NCBI GenBank assembly: GCA_040755035.1 | Contig: JBFMBU010000030.1 | Location: 47,080-111,079, forward strand | Reading direction: 5' to 3' | Origin: RBG-13-43-22 sp040755035 | Lineage (GTDB): Bacteria > Desulfobacterota > RBG-13-43-22 | DNA length: 64,000 nucleotides | In this document: piece by piece, positions 1 through 8,985 of the stretch | How the letters are laid out: each line of letters begins with the position of its first letter | Numbering within the stretch: the first letter of the stretch is position 1 | Notes under the pieces: model-generated | Seen by the model: only the letters and a program-made list of their open reading frames with translations | Databases searched by the model: none | What the model was told of the DNA's origin: nothing | Translations under genes and position numbers: made by a program

Positions 1-86
1 TCTTTTTTACTGCAGGATAAAAGAAACATTCCCATGAGGAAGCATATAAGAATCCCCACTCCTACCCCTGTTTTTTTACCATTCAC
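1..86 (-). CDS. pal: Lipoprotein N-terminus, probable Pal (partial)
   Basis: The first 28 codons of a minus-strand gene run off the left edge. It starts at a GTG with an AGGAGG ribosome site eight bases upstream. The peptide has two lysines near the start, a hydrophobic stretch and the lipobox LLSC with the cysteine at residue 25, so a lipoprotein processed by signal peptidase II is expected. It lies 250 bases after tolB in the same direction, where pal sits in classical tol operons. Identity as the peptidoglycan-associated lipoprotein rests on position only, because the OmpA-like domain is outside the window; it could be another lipoprotein. Confidence 0.62.
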   Translation of the reverse strand, partial: MNGKKTGVGVGILICFLMGMFLLSCSKK

Positions 87-336
87 CGTGCCTTCCTCCT
101 TCTGAAAAAAGAATTTCCAACTCGAATCCCGATCAGGAAAAGCCATAGGTCCCTGTGGTCATGATTACTCTTTAAAAAATCCTGTGGCCTAACAGGCTAA
201 ACCGTACACCTTTAAGATGATTTTTTCAACCCTTTTGACTTCTTGACTCCTTCCCAATTTTCTTCTCCATCACCTACATAATCGGCAAGGGCTTCGGTCC
301 AAGCCATCGCCTATCGTAACGCATGATGCCCAGGGT

Positions 337-1644
337 TCATTTAGGTCCCCAGGAAGGACTGGTTTGTTCCCCCGGCTGGGAAGTAATCCTCCTTTGATTG
401 GCCCCATTGGCATTCATAACAAAAATGGCCGATTTGCCCTGTCGGGTGGAGCTAAAGGCGATCATCCAACCCTCCGGGGAAAAAGCAGGGGATTCATTGT
501 TGCCCTGCTGGGTCAATCTTTGCGGCTCCCCTCCGGCAGGGGAAATGGTATAGATCTGAAACTGCCCCCCCGTCTTTCCGGCATAGGCAATCAGGTTCCC
601 CTTTGGAGACCATACCGGACCGACGTTATATGTACCCTGGAAGGTCAATCGCCGCACTTCACGCGTATTCACATTAAGGATGTAAATTTGGGGGCTGCCG
701 GAGCGGTTGGAGACAAAGGCCAACTGTCGGCCGTCCGGGGACCAGGCCGGGGAGACATCAATCCCCCAACTCTGGGTCAGTGTACTTAGTAGGGTCCCAC
801 TGCGGTTCAGTTGCAGGATCTGGGAATTGCCTTTGTGGTTTACTGCCAGGGCCAGGGATTCCCCATTGGGATGCCAGGCCGGTGTGATATTAACTCCGGG
901 CCGGTTGGAAATTCGACGCGATTGGTGATTGGGTAGGCTTAACAGGTACAAAGCCGGGGTACCGTCCTTATAGGAGGTGTAGGCGATCTCGTTCCCGAGA
1001 GGAGACCATCGAGGCGTAAGGGTGATGGAATTATGGTCGGTTGCTTGTTTGGAATTGGTCCCGTCAAAGTCGGAAATAAAAATTTCCTTATTGCCGCCGG
1101 AGGTGGAGATAAAGGTCAAGCGGGTTTGAAAAGGTCCGTGTTCCCCGGTAAGCAGAAAAAGGATTTCATCGGCAAAACGATGGACAGCCGCCGTATAATC
1201 CTTGGGAGCGACACGATATTCCCGACCCAGGATCATCTTTCCTTGAAGCAGATCAAAAAGTCGGAACTCCAGGGTCGTTTGGGATACCTCGGAACGATAG
1301 GAACCCTTGACCAGCAAATCGGCCCCGGTCAGGGTCCAGGCGTTAAAATCAACGGTCCCCGGCTCCTCCGGCCGCCCCAGAAAACCCTTGGGGTCTATGA
1401 TTTGAAAATATCCGGTAAAATCCAGGTCCCGCGTTAACAGGGCCGTCGCAGCAGTTCCCAGACCGGTTTCTCCGCTTCCCAGGTTTATTAATTCCGGGAC
1501 TACGATCGGTATTTTTTTGGCCGTAGGAGAATCGATGTCTAAATAGACCCTGGCCCAGAGGGGGTTTTTTGCCGTCAGCAAAACAAAAATGAGGGCTAAG
1601 GAAAAAAAGATGGAAAAAATTGGCATTCGGATGGCTTTAGTCAT
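337..1644 (-). CDS. tolB: Tol-Pal system protein TolB
   Basis: A 435-residue periplasmic beta-propeller. An N-terminal hydrophobic segment (about residues 8-27) serves as signal peptide. Residues 35-165 form the TolB N-terminal domain, and the rest carries repeated WSP-DG/N-type blades (for example RWSPLGNEIAY, AWSPDGRQLAF, VWSPKGNLIAY) typical of the WD40-like propeller that binds Pal. The length matches the family (about 430). The gene begins one base after the tolA stop, so it is cotranscribed with tolQRA. Its role is linking the inner-membrane TolQRA motor to Pal for outer-membrane constriction during division. Confidence 0.93.
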   Translation of the reverse strand: MTKAIRMPIFSIFFSLALIFVLLTAKNPLWARVYLDIDSPTAKKIPIVVPELINLGSGETGLGTAATALLTRDLDFTGYFQIIDPKGFLGRPEEPGTVDFNAWTLTGADLLVKGSYRSEVSQTTLEFRLFDLLQGKMILGREYRVAPKDYTAAVHRFADEILFLLTGEHGPFQTRLTFISTSGGNKEIFISDFDGTNSKQATDHNSITLTPRWSPLGNEIAYTSYKDGTPALYLLSLPNHQSRRISNRPGVNITPAWHPNGESLALAVNHKGNSQILQLNRSGTLLSTLTQSWGIDVSPAWSPDGRQLAFVSNRSGSPQIYILNVNTREVRRLTFQGTYNVGPVWSPKGNLIAYAGKTGGQFQIYTISPAGGEPQRLTQQGNNESPAFSPEGWMIAFSSTRQGKSAIFVMNANGANQRRITSQPGEQTSPSWGPK

Positions 1645-2487
1645 TTAATTACCAGACAGTTCCTTGGAATAAAAGGTTAAAAAGATTTCGTGACTCCTTC
1701 TGGGATATCCCTCGGGTAAGGGAGGTAAAGGGTCGGATTTTTTTAAGGTCCGAAGCACCTCCTGATCGAAGGCTTCAACACCCGATTTCCGTTCAAAGCG
1801 GGTATCTTCAATGCGACCGTTACGGCCGACCAGGATCATCACCACGGCCGAAATATCTTTCCGTTTCAGCAAACCTTCGGGCAAGACCCAGTTTCTTTTT
1901 ATCCTGCTCAGCAGCGAGGCATAATAAAGCTGAAATTGAATCCCTGTCCCCTCCTGCCCCCCCCCGGAAGAGGAGGACACGTCCCCGGAAGCCAGGCCGC
2001 CTTTTCCCTGACCGGAGGTCAAAGCGGCCTTTTTTTTCTGTTCCAAATCGGACAGGGTCCTTTCCAGGGTTTGTTCGCGGGTTATCCGGTCTTCCATACG
2101 AGACAGGGTTTTTTCAAGATTTTTTTCCTGTTGGACTTTTTTTTTAATTTTCTCCAGTGCCTGATCCAGGGATTTGGTGGGGTCTTCTTTGACCGGAAGC
2201 GATTTTTCAGCCGGCGGCCGGGGAAGCGTAATGGGGTTGGGCTTGGTCGGGGGTGCAGGAAGGGAGGTTTCCGCTTTTGGCGCACCACCGGCAGGACCGC
2301 CGGCGGGCAGAGAGACCAAATCGACCACATAAGTGGGTTCAATTCTATGGATGGCCCCGCCTCGGGGAAAAACATTCAAAAAAAAAGCCAGGGCCAGAAG
2401 GTGCAGGCCGAGAGAAATTACGACCATCCTGGACCATTGCTTCTCCCAGGAAGGTTCTTTCCAGGAGGACAAGACCTTGGCGCTCAT
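1645..2487 (-). CDS. tolA: TolA/TonB family energy-transducing protein
   Basis: A 280-residue protein with one membrane span near residues 22-42, a proline-rich linker (65-100), a charged Lys/Glu coiled-coil stretch (about 105-155) and a C-terminal TonB/TolA-III-type domain. The last includes VVMILVGRNGRIED and the usual conserved end, where a Glu/Phe-rich helix precedes LPPLPEGYP. Its start overlaps the tolR stop by four bases (ATGA type), indicating translational coupling. It is shorter than E. coli TolA because the helical domain II is reduced, as in many non-enteric bacteria. Sequence alone does not separate TolA from TonB; the operon decides for TolA. Confidence 0.88.
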   Translation of the reverse strand: MSAKVLSSWKEPSWEKQWSRMVVISLGLHLLALAFFLNVFPRGGAIHRIEPTYVVDLVSLPAGGPAGGAPKAETSLPAPPTKPNPITLPRPPAEKSLPVKEDPTKSLDQALEKIKKKVQQEKNLEKTLSRMEDRITREQTLERTLSDLEQKKKAALTSGQGKGGLASGDVSSSSGGGQEGTGIQFQLYYASLLSRIKRNWVLPEGLLKRKDISAVVMILVGRNGRIEDTRFERKSGVEAFDQEVLRTLKKSDPLPPLPEGYPRRSHEIFLTFYSKELSGN

Positions 2488-2897
2488 TTTTTTTCTTCGC
2501 CTGATTCGGTTACCATCCCCAATTTTTCGATACCTGCGCCTTTTATATCCCCCATGACCTGTACCACAAACCCATAGGGAAGGGACCGGTCGGCGCGCAG
2601 GAAGACCTCCCCTTCTTTTTTATTCTGATACAAAATTTTTAATTTTTCCCTAAGCTCCTCTCGACTGACCCGGTATTGGTCTATAAAAATTTCCTGTTTC
2701 TTGTTCAGGGTGATCACCAACCGTTCCTCTTGCGAGGGAATGGCCTTGGCCTGGGTTTGGGGGAGTTGGACATCCATACCCTGCATCATCATCGGGGCCG
2801 CCACCATGAAAATGATCAGCAAGACCAACATGACGTCCACCAGGGGCGTCACGTTGATTTCCGACATTAATTTTCTGTCACCGCCGCCGACATCCAT
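2484..2897 (-). CDS. tolR: Tol biopolymer transport protein TolR (ExbD family)
   Basis: A 137-residue protein with a short cytoplasmic N-terminus, one membrane helix (about residues 20-38) holding the family's essential aspartate (D21 in the LVDVMLVLLIIF segment), and a periplasmic dimerisation domain. This is the ExbD/TolR layout at normal length. It follows tolQ by nine bases and overlaps tolA. With TolQ it forms the proton-driven stator that energises TolA. Confidence 0.93.
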   Translation of the reverse strand: MDVGGGDRKLMSEINVTPLVDVMLVLLIIFMVAAPMMMQGMDVQLPQTQAKAIPSQEERLVITLNKKQEIFIDQYRVSREELREKLKILYQNKKEGEVFLRADRSLPYGFVVQVMGDIKGAGIEKLGMVTESGEEKK

Positions 2898-2906
2898 CTT
2901 TTTCCC

Positions 2907-3653
2907 CTATTTTTTAAGACCCACTTTTTTATATTGGTCGCGTTCCACGATATTCAAAAAGTCAGAGGAGAAGTTGTTCATCTCCGATTCCAGGATCCGC
3001 ACCTGACTGGAAAAATAGTTATAGGCAATGACCGAAGGAATAGCGGCCGCCAATCCGGCGGCCGTGGCGATGAGGGCCTCGGAAATGCCGGGTGCGACGA
3101 CGGCCAGGCTGGCCCCGCCGCGCAAGCCGATGCTTTGGAAGGAATTCATGATCCCCCAGACGGTACCGAAGAGGCCGATAAAGGGGGCGGTATTTCCGGT
3201 GGTGGCCAGGAAGGTCAGGGCGTAACCCAGTCGGGTGACCTGGGAATTCATGGCCGCCCGCAAGGCCCGGGGCAGATTTTCAAAGCGAACCAGGCTGGTG
3301 GTCATGATATCCGGCGATTCTTTCAACAGGGTTTCCTCGGTTTCCTGCTGGACCTTGTATAGGCGGCCCAGTTCCTGGTAACCGATGCGAAAGACCTCGG
3401 CCACCGGGCTGAATTTGAGGTCCTTGGATTCGTTATAGGCCACGGCCAGGCTTTTACTTTTCCAGAAGATCTCTTGAAAGAGATTCGTTTCCTTCCTGGC
3501 CCGGTGGATGATCCGATATTTCATAAATATGATGGACCAGGAGAGAATGGAAAAGGCCAGAAGCAAGAAGAGCACCAGCTTGACAACCGGCCCGGCGTTC
3601 CAGACCATGGAAAGGATTTCATTTTGATGAATGATCGAAGGCATGAGCTTCAC
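2907..3653 (-). CDS. tolQ: Tol-Pal system proton channel TolQ
   Basis: A 248-residue MotA/TolQ/ExbB protein. Three hydrophobic helices are visible (about residues 25-47, 140-165 and 185-212). The last two carry the family signature LATTGNTAPFIGLFGTVWGIM and the Gly/Ala-rich EALIATAAGLAAAIP pore helix. A large cytoplasmic loop separates helices 1 and 2. It is the first gene of the tolQRAB unit. A 9-bp inverted repeat (ggttccttt at 3671-3679, aaaggaacc at 3704-3712) sits just upstream in the leader; whether it has a function is unknown. Confidence 0.94.
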   Translation of the reverse strand: MKLMPSIIHQNEILSMVWNAGPVVKLVLFLLLAFSILSWSIIFMKYRIIHRARKETNLFQEIFWKSKSLAVAYNESKDLKFSPVAEVFRIGYQELGRLYKVQQETEETLLKESPDIMTTSLVRFENLPRALRAAMNSQVTRLGYALTFLATTGNTAPFIGLFGTVWGIMNSFQSIGLRGGASLAVVAPGISEALIATAAGLAAAIPSVIAYNYFSSQVRILESEMNNFSSDFLNIVERDQYKKVGLKK

Positions 3654-3877
3654 TTCCTGTATGGTTTAGTGGTTCCTTTCCGAATAATTGAACTCAAATA
3701 AAAAAAGGAACCGTCGCCAAAGACTATGCAGTCAAGAAGCAGTCCCTTTTCGAATGAAAACCCGAACAGGGTTTTATGGGACGCACCCCCCCGAATACTA
3801 TGGAGGATAAGGGGGCACGGGCTGGGATGGGTGCCTATTAAAAAAGAGAAAGGAGTTTCCCCGAAGGTTGCGACGAT

Positions 3878-4318
3878 TTATTCTTCTTCTTCCTCTTCCT
3901 CCCCCTCTTCTTCTTCCGCCGGTTCCTCCCCTATGATTTCCTTAAGATATTCTTCGTATTCCTCGGCTGTAAGCAACTCATAATATTCCGTGGTCGACGG
4001 AACGTCTATTCGTACAATCCATCCGTCCTGATAAGGGTCCTCATTGAGTATTTCAGGGGAATCGATGAGTTCCTGGTTGGCTTCCACAATTTCACCGCTC
4101 ACCGGTGAAAATAGGTCAAGGACTTCGTCATGGGATTCTACGGAACCGAATGACTCGTCTTTGACGACTTCATCCCCCTCTTCGGGGAGGTTAATTCCCG
4201 AAATATCACCCAGGTCTTCCTGGGCATAATCACTGATCCCGACCGTGATCCGATTATCTTCGTCCAAACGGGCCCAGATATGGTCCTTGCTGTATCTTAG
4301 CTCTTCTAAGATAACCAA
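3878..4318 (-). CDS. GcvH-like lipoyl-fold protein lacking the lipoyl lysine, with acidic tail
   Basis: A 146-residue protein whose residues 5-125 match the glycine-cleavage H-protein fold: the KDHIWAR start, the SDYAQEDLGDI segment and the FSPVSGEIVEAN hairpin are all present. In H proteins the lipoate is carried by the lysine of ESVKA; here that stretch reads ESHDEV, so position 64 is aspartate and no lysine lies nearby. About 17 extra residues at the C-terminus are almost all glutamate. No gcvT, gcvP, lipA or lplA gene is adjacent; neighbours are tolQ and lspA. It therefore cannot act as a normal lipoyl carrier and probably has a binding or regulatory role (inference). Confidence 0.85.
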   Translation of the reverse strand: MVILEELRYSKDHIWARLDEDNRITVGISDYAQEDLGDISGINLPEEGDEVVKDESFGSVESHDEVLDLFSPVSGEIVEANQELIDSPEILNEDPYQDGWIVRIDVPSTTEYYELLTAEEYEEYLKEIIGEEPAEEEEGEEEEEEE

Positions 4319-4561
4319 AATGTGCCCCCTTTTTCAAGTGTATTTGACTTCCCCATGAGCGACTTTTGTTTTTCTGCCGCTATTTTCGTATTATTCTGAG
4401 GTCTAATATAACCTAAAAAAATTAGCAAGTATTTTTTTATCAGGGATCCGTTTTTCTCTTCCTTAACAAAAAAAACAGGAAAATGAGGGGAAACGGCCTG
4501 AAAAATGGCGATAATTTTCTTGACGGCCCCCCCCAAATTTATTAGGGGCTCGGTCTTACCC

Positions 4562-5044
4562 TCAGGATTCCTTCAGGGTCGCATAGCGGAAAAGCAGGTA
4601 GATAACACCCAGGGAAATTGCCGAATCGGCCACATTAAAGGCCGGCCAATGATAGGTTCCGATAAAAAAGTCCAGGAAATCAACCACCCCGCCGAAACGC
4701 ATCCGGTCCACCAGATTACCCTGGGCACCGCCCAGAATTCCTCCCAGGGCCAAAAGGATCCCGGCCTTCTGCTGCGAATAACCAAAGGTGAAAATCAGGA
4801 TTCCGACCATAGCCGCCACCGGAAACAAGAGCAGCAAGATATCCCGCCAAGCCGGGGCTGATCCCCCGAGGATCCCGAACGCCACCCCCTTATTTTGAAT
4901 ATGGACCAGATTGAAAAATCCGGAGATGACCGGTCGGGAGGAATAGAGAGGGAAATGGGAAACAATATAGGCCTTGGTAATCATATCCAGGATAAAAACT
5001 ACCAGGAAAGAAAGAACGAATAACCCGAATTTTTTTATGTTCAT
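4562..5044 (-). CDS. lspA: Lipoprotein signal peptidase (signal peptidase II)
   Basis: The start is placed at the ATG at 5044, eleven bases after the ileS stop and behind a GGGG-type ribosome site; a longer in-frame reading would run back into ileS. The 160-residue product has four membrane helices. Both catalytic aspartates are recognisable: one in the GNLVDRMRFGGVVDFLDF box and one in the FNVADSAISLG box. It is an inner-membrane aspartyl protease that removes the signal peptide of diacylglyceryl-modified prolipoproteins, which fits the lipobox protein at the left edge of the window. Coupling to ileS is common in bacteria. Confidence 0.93.
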   Translation of the reverse strand: MNIKKFGLFVLSFLVVFILDMITKAYIVSHFPLYSSRPVISGFFNLVHIQNKGVAFGILGGSAPAWRDILLLLFPVAAMVGILIFTFGYSQQKAGILLALGGILGGAQGNLVDRMRFGGVVDFLDFFIGTYHWPAFNVADSAISLGVIYLLFRYATLKES

Positions 5045-5055
5045 GACACCCCTGA

Positions 5056-7851
5056 TTACACCATTGCTCCAATGGCCTGATGACAACGGGAACAGAGGGT
5101 GGGATGTTCCGGCAAACTTCCCACCTCGGTCCGAAAATTCCAGCACCGTTCGCATTTTTCCCCCAAGGCCTTTTCCACCCGGATGATCAGACCGGGGATT
5201 TCCGAACTGGAAACCCCCTCTAATGAAGCGGGACCTTTATGCAGCTCAACCTGGGAAACAATAAACAGGGTCGGCAGAAAATCGATATAGGACCGAACAA
5301 CCGAGCTCAGGGATTCCGGCAGGTCCAGGATTACCCGGGCATCCAGGGGATTACCGATCAGTTGAGAGCGGCGGGCCTGTTCCAGGGCCTTGGTGGCCTC
5401 GGCCCGCAGGGCCAGGAGGGTCGACCAGCGCTGATCCAGGGCCTCATCCTCTATGACGGTAAGGTTATCCGGAAATTGGGCCAGATGGACGCTTTCCACT
5501 TCTTTGTCCGCCGGGGGGAGAGAGGACCAGACTTCTTCAGCCGTGAAGGATAAAATGGGGGCCATCAACCGGACCAGGGCCTTGAGGATAATGAGCAGGG
5601 CGGTTTGGGCTGATCTTCGTTCCCGGGACTTGGTGCCCGAAGTATAGAGCCGGTCTTTGAGGATATCCAGATAGAAAGCACTCAGTTCATTGGTACAGAA
5701 CTGGTAGAGGGTGTGGTAAACCACATGAAACTCAAAGCGTTCATAGGCCCGGCGAACCCGGCTGATCACCTTTTGCATCTGCAGCAAGGCCCACTGGTCC
5801 AATTCTTCCATTTCCTTCAGGGGTACCTGATCCTGGGAAGATTCAAAATCGGAAATATTGCCCAACAGGAAACGACAGGTGTTGCGGATGCGTCGATAGG
5901 CCTCGGTCAGTTGCTGGAGAATATTCTGGGAAATGCGTATATCATCCCGGTAGTCCTCGGCCGAAACCCAAAGCCGTATGATTTCCGCACCATATTTTTT
6001 TATGACCTCTTCCGGGTTGATGACATTTCCCAGGGACTTGGACATTTTCTTCCCCTGCCCGTCAACAAAGAAACCGTGGGTCAACACCGTCCCATAAGGG
6101 GCCTCGCCCCGGGTCCCGACGGCAGCCAGCAGGGAACTGTGAAACCAGCCCCGGTGTTGATCGCTTCCCTCCAGGTACAAATCGGCGGGCGCCCCGAGAT
6201 AAGGACGGGCTTCCAGGACCGCCGCATAACTCACACCCGAGTCGAACCAGACATCCAGGATATCGGTTTCTTTGCGGAAGCGGGTCCCCTGGCAGTGGGG
6301 GCAAATGGTACCGGCAGGCACAAGCTGATCTTCCGATGAGGAAAACCAGATATCGGTCCCATGTTTTAAAACCAGGGATTCCAGATGGTTCAAGCTCTCT
6401 TTGGTCATGATCCAATTATTGCAGTTTTGACAGTAAAAGGCCGGGATGGGTACCCCCCAGGAACGCTGACGGGAAAGGCACCAATCCGGACGGTTTTCCA
6501 TCATGCCCCGGATACGGTTCATGCCCCAGGCCGGCATCCAGGTCACCCGGTCGATTTCGGCCAAGGCCTTTTTCCGTAAGGAATTGGCTTCCATGGAAAT
6601 AAACCATTGTTCTGTGGCCCGGAAGATGACCGGTTTTTTGCAGCGCCAGCAGTGGGGATAACTGTGCTCCAGAGATTCCTCACCTTTCAGGGCCTTTACC
6701 TGGCGCAGATGATCTTTAACCGCCTCATTGGCTTCAAAAACGTGTCGGCCGGCGAAAAATTCCACTTCGGGGGTGAAATTTCCCCCGTCATCCACCGGGG
6801 AATAGATATCCAGGTGATAGCGGAGCCCGCTATCATAATCCTCCTGACCATGACCTGGTGCCGTATGGACGATCCCGGTGCCGTCTTCCAGGGTTACATA
6901 AGTGGCTAAGATCATAATCGATTCCCGTTGATAAAGAGGATGACGGCTTTTTTTGCCTTCCAGGAATTTGGGATCTATTCCGCAGAGGATTCGCGGGGAA
7001 GACCAGGAAAGTCTTTGACTGCATTTTTCCAATAATCCTTTGGCCAGAATAAAGACCTCGTCGCCCTGCTCGACAGCAACATAGTCATAATCCGGATGGA
7101 AGGCCAAGGCCAGGTTGGCCGGAATGGTCCAGGGAGTGGTAGTCCAAATAAGGACCGAAACCTTTTTGTCCCTCAGGGCAGGATATTCCTTGCTCAGATC
7201 GGAGAGGACCGGAAAAGCGACGAAAATAGAGGGAGAGGTATGGGGTTCATATTCCACTTCGGCCTCGGCCAGGGCCGTCCGGCAGGAACCGCACCAGTAA
7301 ATGGGTTTTTTACTTTTATAGACGCTTCCCTGCAGAGCAAAGCGTCCGAACTCACGGATAATGATCGCCTCATAAGCATTATCCATGGTCAGATAAGGAT
7401 TGTCCCACTCCCCCAAAACCCCCAGTCGTTTAAACTCGTTACGCTGGATATCAATGAATTTCTCAGCATAAGCCCGGCAGCGCTGCCTGATTTCGGTCTG
7501 GGAAAGGGTCTTCCTCTTAGGCCCTAATTCCTTGTCTACCTGATGTTCTATCGGCAGCCCGTGACAATCCCAACCCGGGACATAAGGGGCATCAAACCCG
7601 GACATCTGTTTGGATTTGATAATAATATCTTTTAAGGTCTTATTAAGGGCATGGCCGATATGAATATTTCCGTTGGCGTAAGGAGGACCGTCATGAAGGA
7701 TGAATTTTTTTCGCCCGGCTGAAGCGCTCCGTATTTTTTGATATAATCCAATCTCTTCCCAGTGCTTCAACCATTCCGGTTCCTTCTGGGCCAGGTTGGC
7801 TTTCATGGGGAAGGCGGTTTTAGGCAGATTCAGGGTGTCTTTGTAATCCAT
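5056..7851 (-). CDS. ileS: Isoleucyl-tRNA synthetase
   Basis: Class I synthetase of 931 residues, close to the usual 930-940. The HIGH motif appears as NGNIHIGHALNK, the KMSKS loop as GKKMSKSLGNV, and the WCSGC-type editing/insert region is present. The C-terminal zinc finger is CERCW near residue 890 followed by CSRC. The start was set at the ATG at 7851, where GGAGG stands seven bases upstream and the conserved MDYKDTLNLPKT opening begins; 19 more in-frame residues upstream look non-coding. It charges tRNA-Ile and hydrolyses misacylated Val-tRNA-Ile. lspA follows directly. Confidence 0.97.
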   Translation of the reverse strand: MDYKDTLNLPKTAFPMKANLAQKEPEWLKHWEEIGLYQKIRSASAGRKKFILHDGPPYANGNIHIGHALNKTLKDIIIKSKQMSGFDAPYVPGWDCHGLPIEHQVDKELGPKRKTLSQTEIRQRCRAYAEKFIDIQRNEFKRLGVLGEWDNPYLTMDNAYEAIIIREFGRFALQGSVYKSKKPIYWCGSCRTALAEAEVEYEPHTSPSIFVAFPVLSDLSKEYPALRDKKVSVLIWTTTPWTIPANLALAFHPDYDYVAVEQGDEVFILAKGLLEKCSQRLSWSSPRILCGIDPKFLEGKKSRHPLYQRESIMILATYVTLEDGTGIVHTAPGHGQEDYDSGLRYHLDIYSPVDDGGNFTPEVEFFAGRHVFEANEAVKDHLRQVKALKGEESLEHSYPHCWRCKKPVIFRATEQWFISMEANSLRKKALAEIDRVTWMPAWGMNRIRGMMENRPDWCLSRQRSWGVPIPAFYCQNCNNWIMTKESLNHLESLVLKHGTDIWFSSSEDQLVPAGTICPHCQGTRFRKETDILDVWFDSGVSYAAVLEARPYLGAPADLYLEGSDQHRGWFHSSLLAAVGTRGEAPYGTVLTHGFFVDGQGKKMSKSLGNVINPEEVIKKYGAEIIRLWVSAEDYRDDIRISQNILQQLTEAYRRIRNTCRFLLGNISDFESSQDQVPLKEMEELDQWALLQMQKVISRVRRAYERFEFHVVYHTLYQFCTNELSAFYLDILKDRLYTSGTKSRERRSAQTALLIILKALVRLMAPILSFTAEEVWSSLPPADKEVESVHLAQFPDNLTVIEDEALDQRWSTLLALRAEATKALEQARRSQLIGNPLDARVILDLPESLSSVVRSYIDFLPTLFIVSQVELHKGPASLEGVSSSEIPGLIIRVEKALGEKCERCWNFRTEVGSLPEHPTLCSRCHQAIGAMV

Positions 7852-7984
7852 AGGACCTCCGATAGAATGTTTCCTCTCTTCACTTATCATAACATAGAGA
7901 TATGTCAAGGAGAAAGCGGGATTTTCTTTCCCATTTCTACTCCAGGACTTGCTTTTTGAGGGCTAATCGTATAGTAAGAAAACC

Positions 7985-8737
7985 ATGGATCCCATACAAG
8001 GCATTGGTTTTGATTTATTCAACACCCTGATTACCGCCGACCCCGCAGCTTTAGGTGAAGCCATGCACCGCATGATCGGCAGTCTCCGGGCAAGCGGGAT
8101 AGGCTTAGAAATGGAACCCTTTCAAAAGGCCTACCGCGAAGCGGCCATGAGGTTTGTGGCGGAAAGTAAGGCGGAAGGCAAAGAGACCCACAACCGTTTT
8201 TGGATAAGCGCTGCCTTGAGGACCTTAGGCCGGGACCTGGGACCTGAAGACACAGCGGTTGCCAAAGCGGTGGAGGCCTATTTTTCCACTTTTTTGGATT
8301 ATTGCCGTCTGATCCCTCAAACCCTGGAAATGCTTGCCCTGCTGAAGGGGAAGTTTCGCCTCGGGCTTTTGTCTAATTTCACCCATGCCCCGGCAGTAGA
8401 AGGACTTCTGAACAAATTTGGCCTGACCCCTTTTTTTGACACGGTCCTGGTGTCCGGGGCCTTGGGCTTTAGAAAACCCCACCCCCTGGTTTTCGAAAAG
8501 TTGGTCCAGGACTTGAGTTTAGAAAGGAAGCATATACTCTATGTCGGCGATAGCCTGGACCCTGATGTCACCGGAGCGGTCCAGGCCGGATTGCGGCCGG
8601 TATGGATGACCTATGTACAGGACCATCACCTGCCGGTTTTTCCTCCTTACAGCGTCCCTTCAGAGCAAACCTTTTCCCGGGAATTGCTCAGGGTCTCCAA
8701 TTGGGAAGAATTCCTTAACCTGCTGGGGCTGGCCTGA
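7985..8737 (+). CDS. HAD-superfamily hydrolase (haloacid-dehalogenase-like)
   Basis: A 250-residue Rossmann-like HAD protein, divergent from ileS. Motif I is DLFNTL, so the nucleophile Asp is kept but the +2 position is Phe instead of the Asp used as acid/base by phosphatases. That pattern resembles 2-haloacid dehalogenase-type members. Motif II is LLSNFT, motif III the lysine in FRKPHPLVFEKL, motif IV VGDSLDPDV. A helical cap lies between residues 20 and 95. The substrate cannot be told. No strong ribosome site precedes the ATG. Confidence 0.8.
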   Translation: MDPIQGIGFDLFNTLITADPAALGEAMHRMIGSLRASGIGLEMEPFQKAYREAAMRFVAESKAEGKETHNRFWISAALRTLGRDLGPEDTAVAKAVEAYFSTFLDYCRLIPQTLEMLALLKGKFRLGLLSNFTHAPAVEGLLNKFGLTPFFDTVLVSGALGFRKPHPLVFEKLVQDLSLERKHILYVGDSLDPDVTGAVQAGLRPVWMTYVQDHHLPVFPPYSVPSEQTFSRELLRVSNWEEFLNLLGLA

Positions 8738-8802
8738 TTTTTTCCCTAAGGGGGGCAGCATAATAATTGTTTCAAAAGATGGGCTCACAAAAAGTCGAAT
8801 GC

Positions 8803-8929
8803 TGTCATTTCGAAAAGGGAACCGACGAGAAATCTTTTCGGTCGATTTCATCGACCTTAACAGGAGATCGGCAAGTCGGTCGGGCCGTTCGACTTGGTCG
8901 AACTAAGAAACCGACCGGTCGAAATGACA
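8803..8929. repeat. Inverted-repeat element with TGTCATTTCGA ends
   Basis: A 127-bp intergenic segment whose ends are a perfect 11-bp inverted repeat (TGTCATTTCGA at 8803-8813, its complement at 8919-8929). It contains nested hairpins, for example ggtcgat/atcgacc around 8842-8858 and ttcgac/gtcgaa around 8888-8902. No plausible gene lies inside. Such TGTCATTTCGA-bounded segments resemble small non-autonomous palindromic repeats of environmental bacteria (from memory, not searched). A related but degenerate segment lies at about 40358-40475. Confidence 0.6.
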
Positions 8930-8985
8930 AAAAAGGATTTTCCGACTTTCTACGAAACCATCTTTAGAAGGGTTAATCGTAGACG

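Noticed and set aside
1936..2577. 213-codon plus-strand frame opposite tolA/tolR
   Set aside because: Antisense shadow of two clear tol genes; codon pattern follows the minus strand.
3671..3712. 9-bp inverted repeat upstream of tolQ as a terminator
   Set aside because: The loop is 24 bases long and no T-run follows in the direction of transcription.
4306..4536. 76-codon frame between the GcvH-like gene and lspA
   Set aside because: Overlaps the start of the GcvH-like gene in the same direction and has no recognisable pattern; the AT-rich stretch is better read as a leader.
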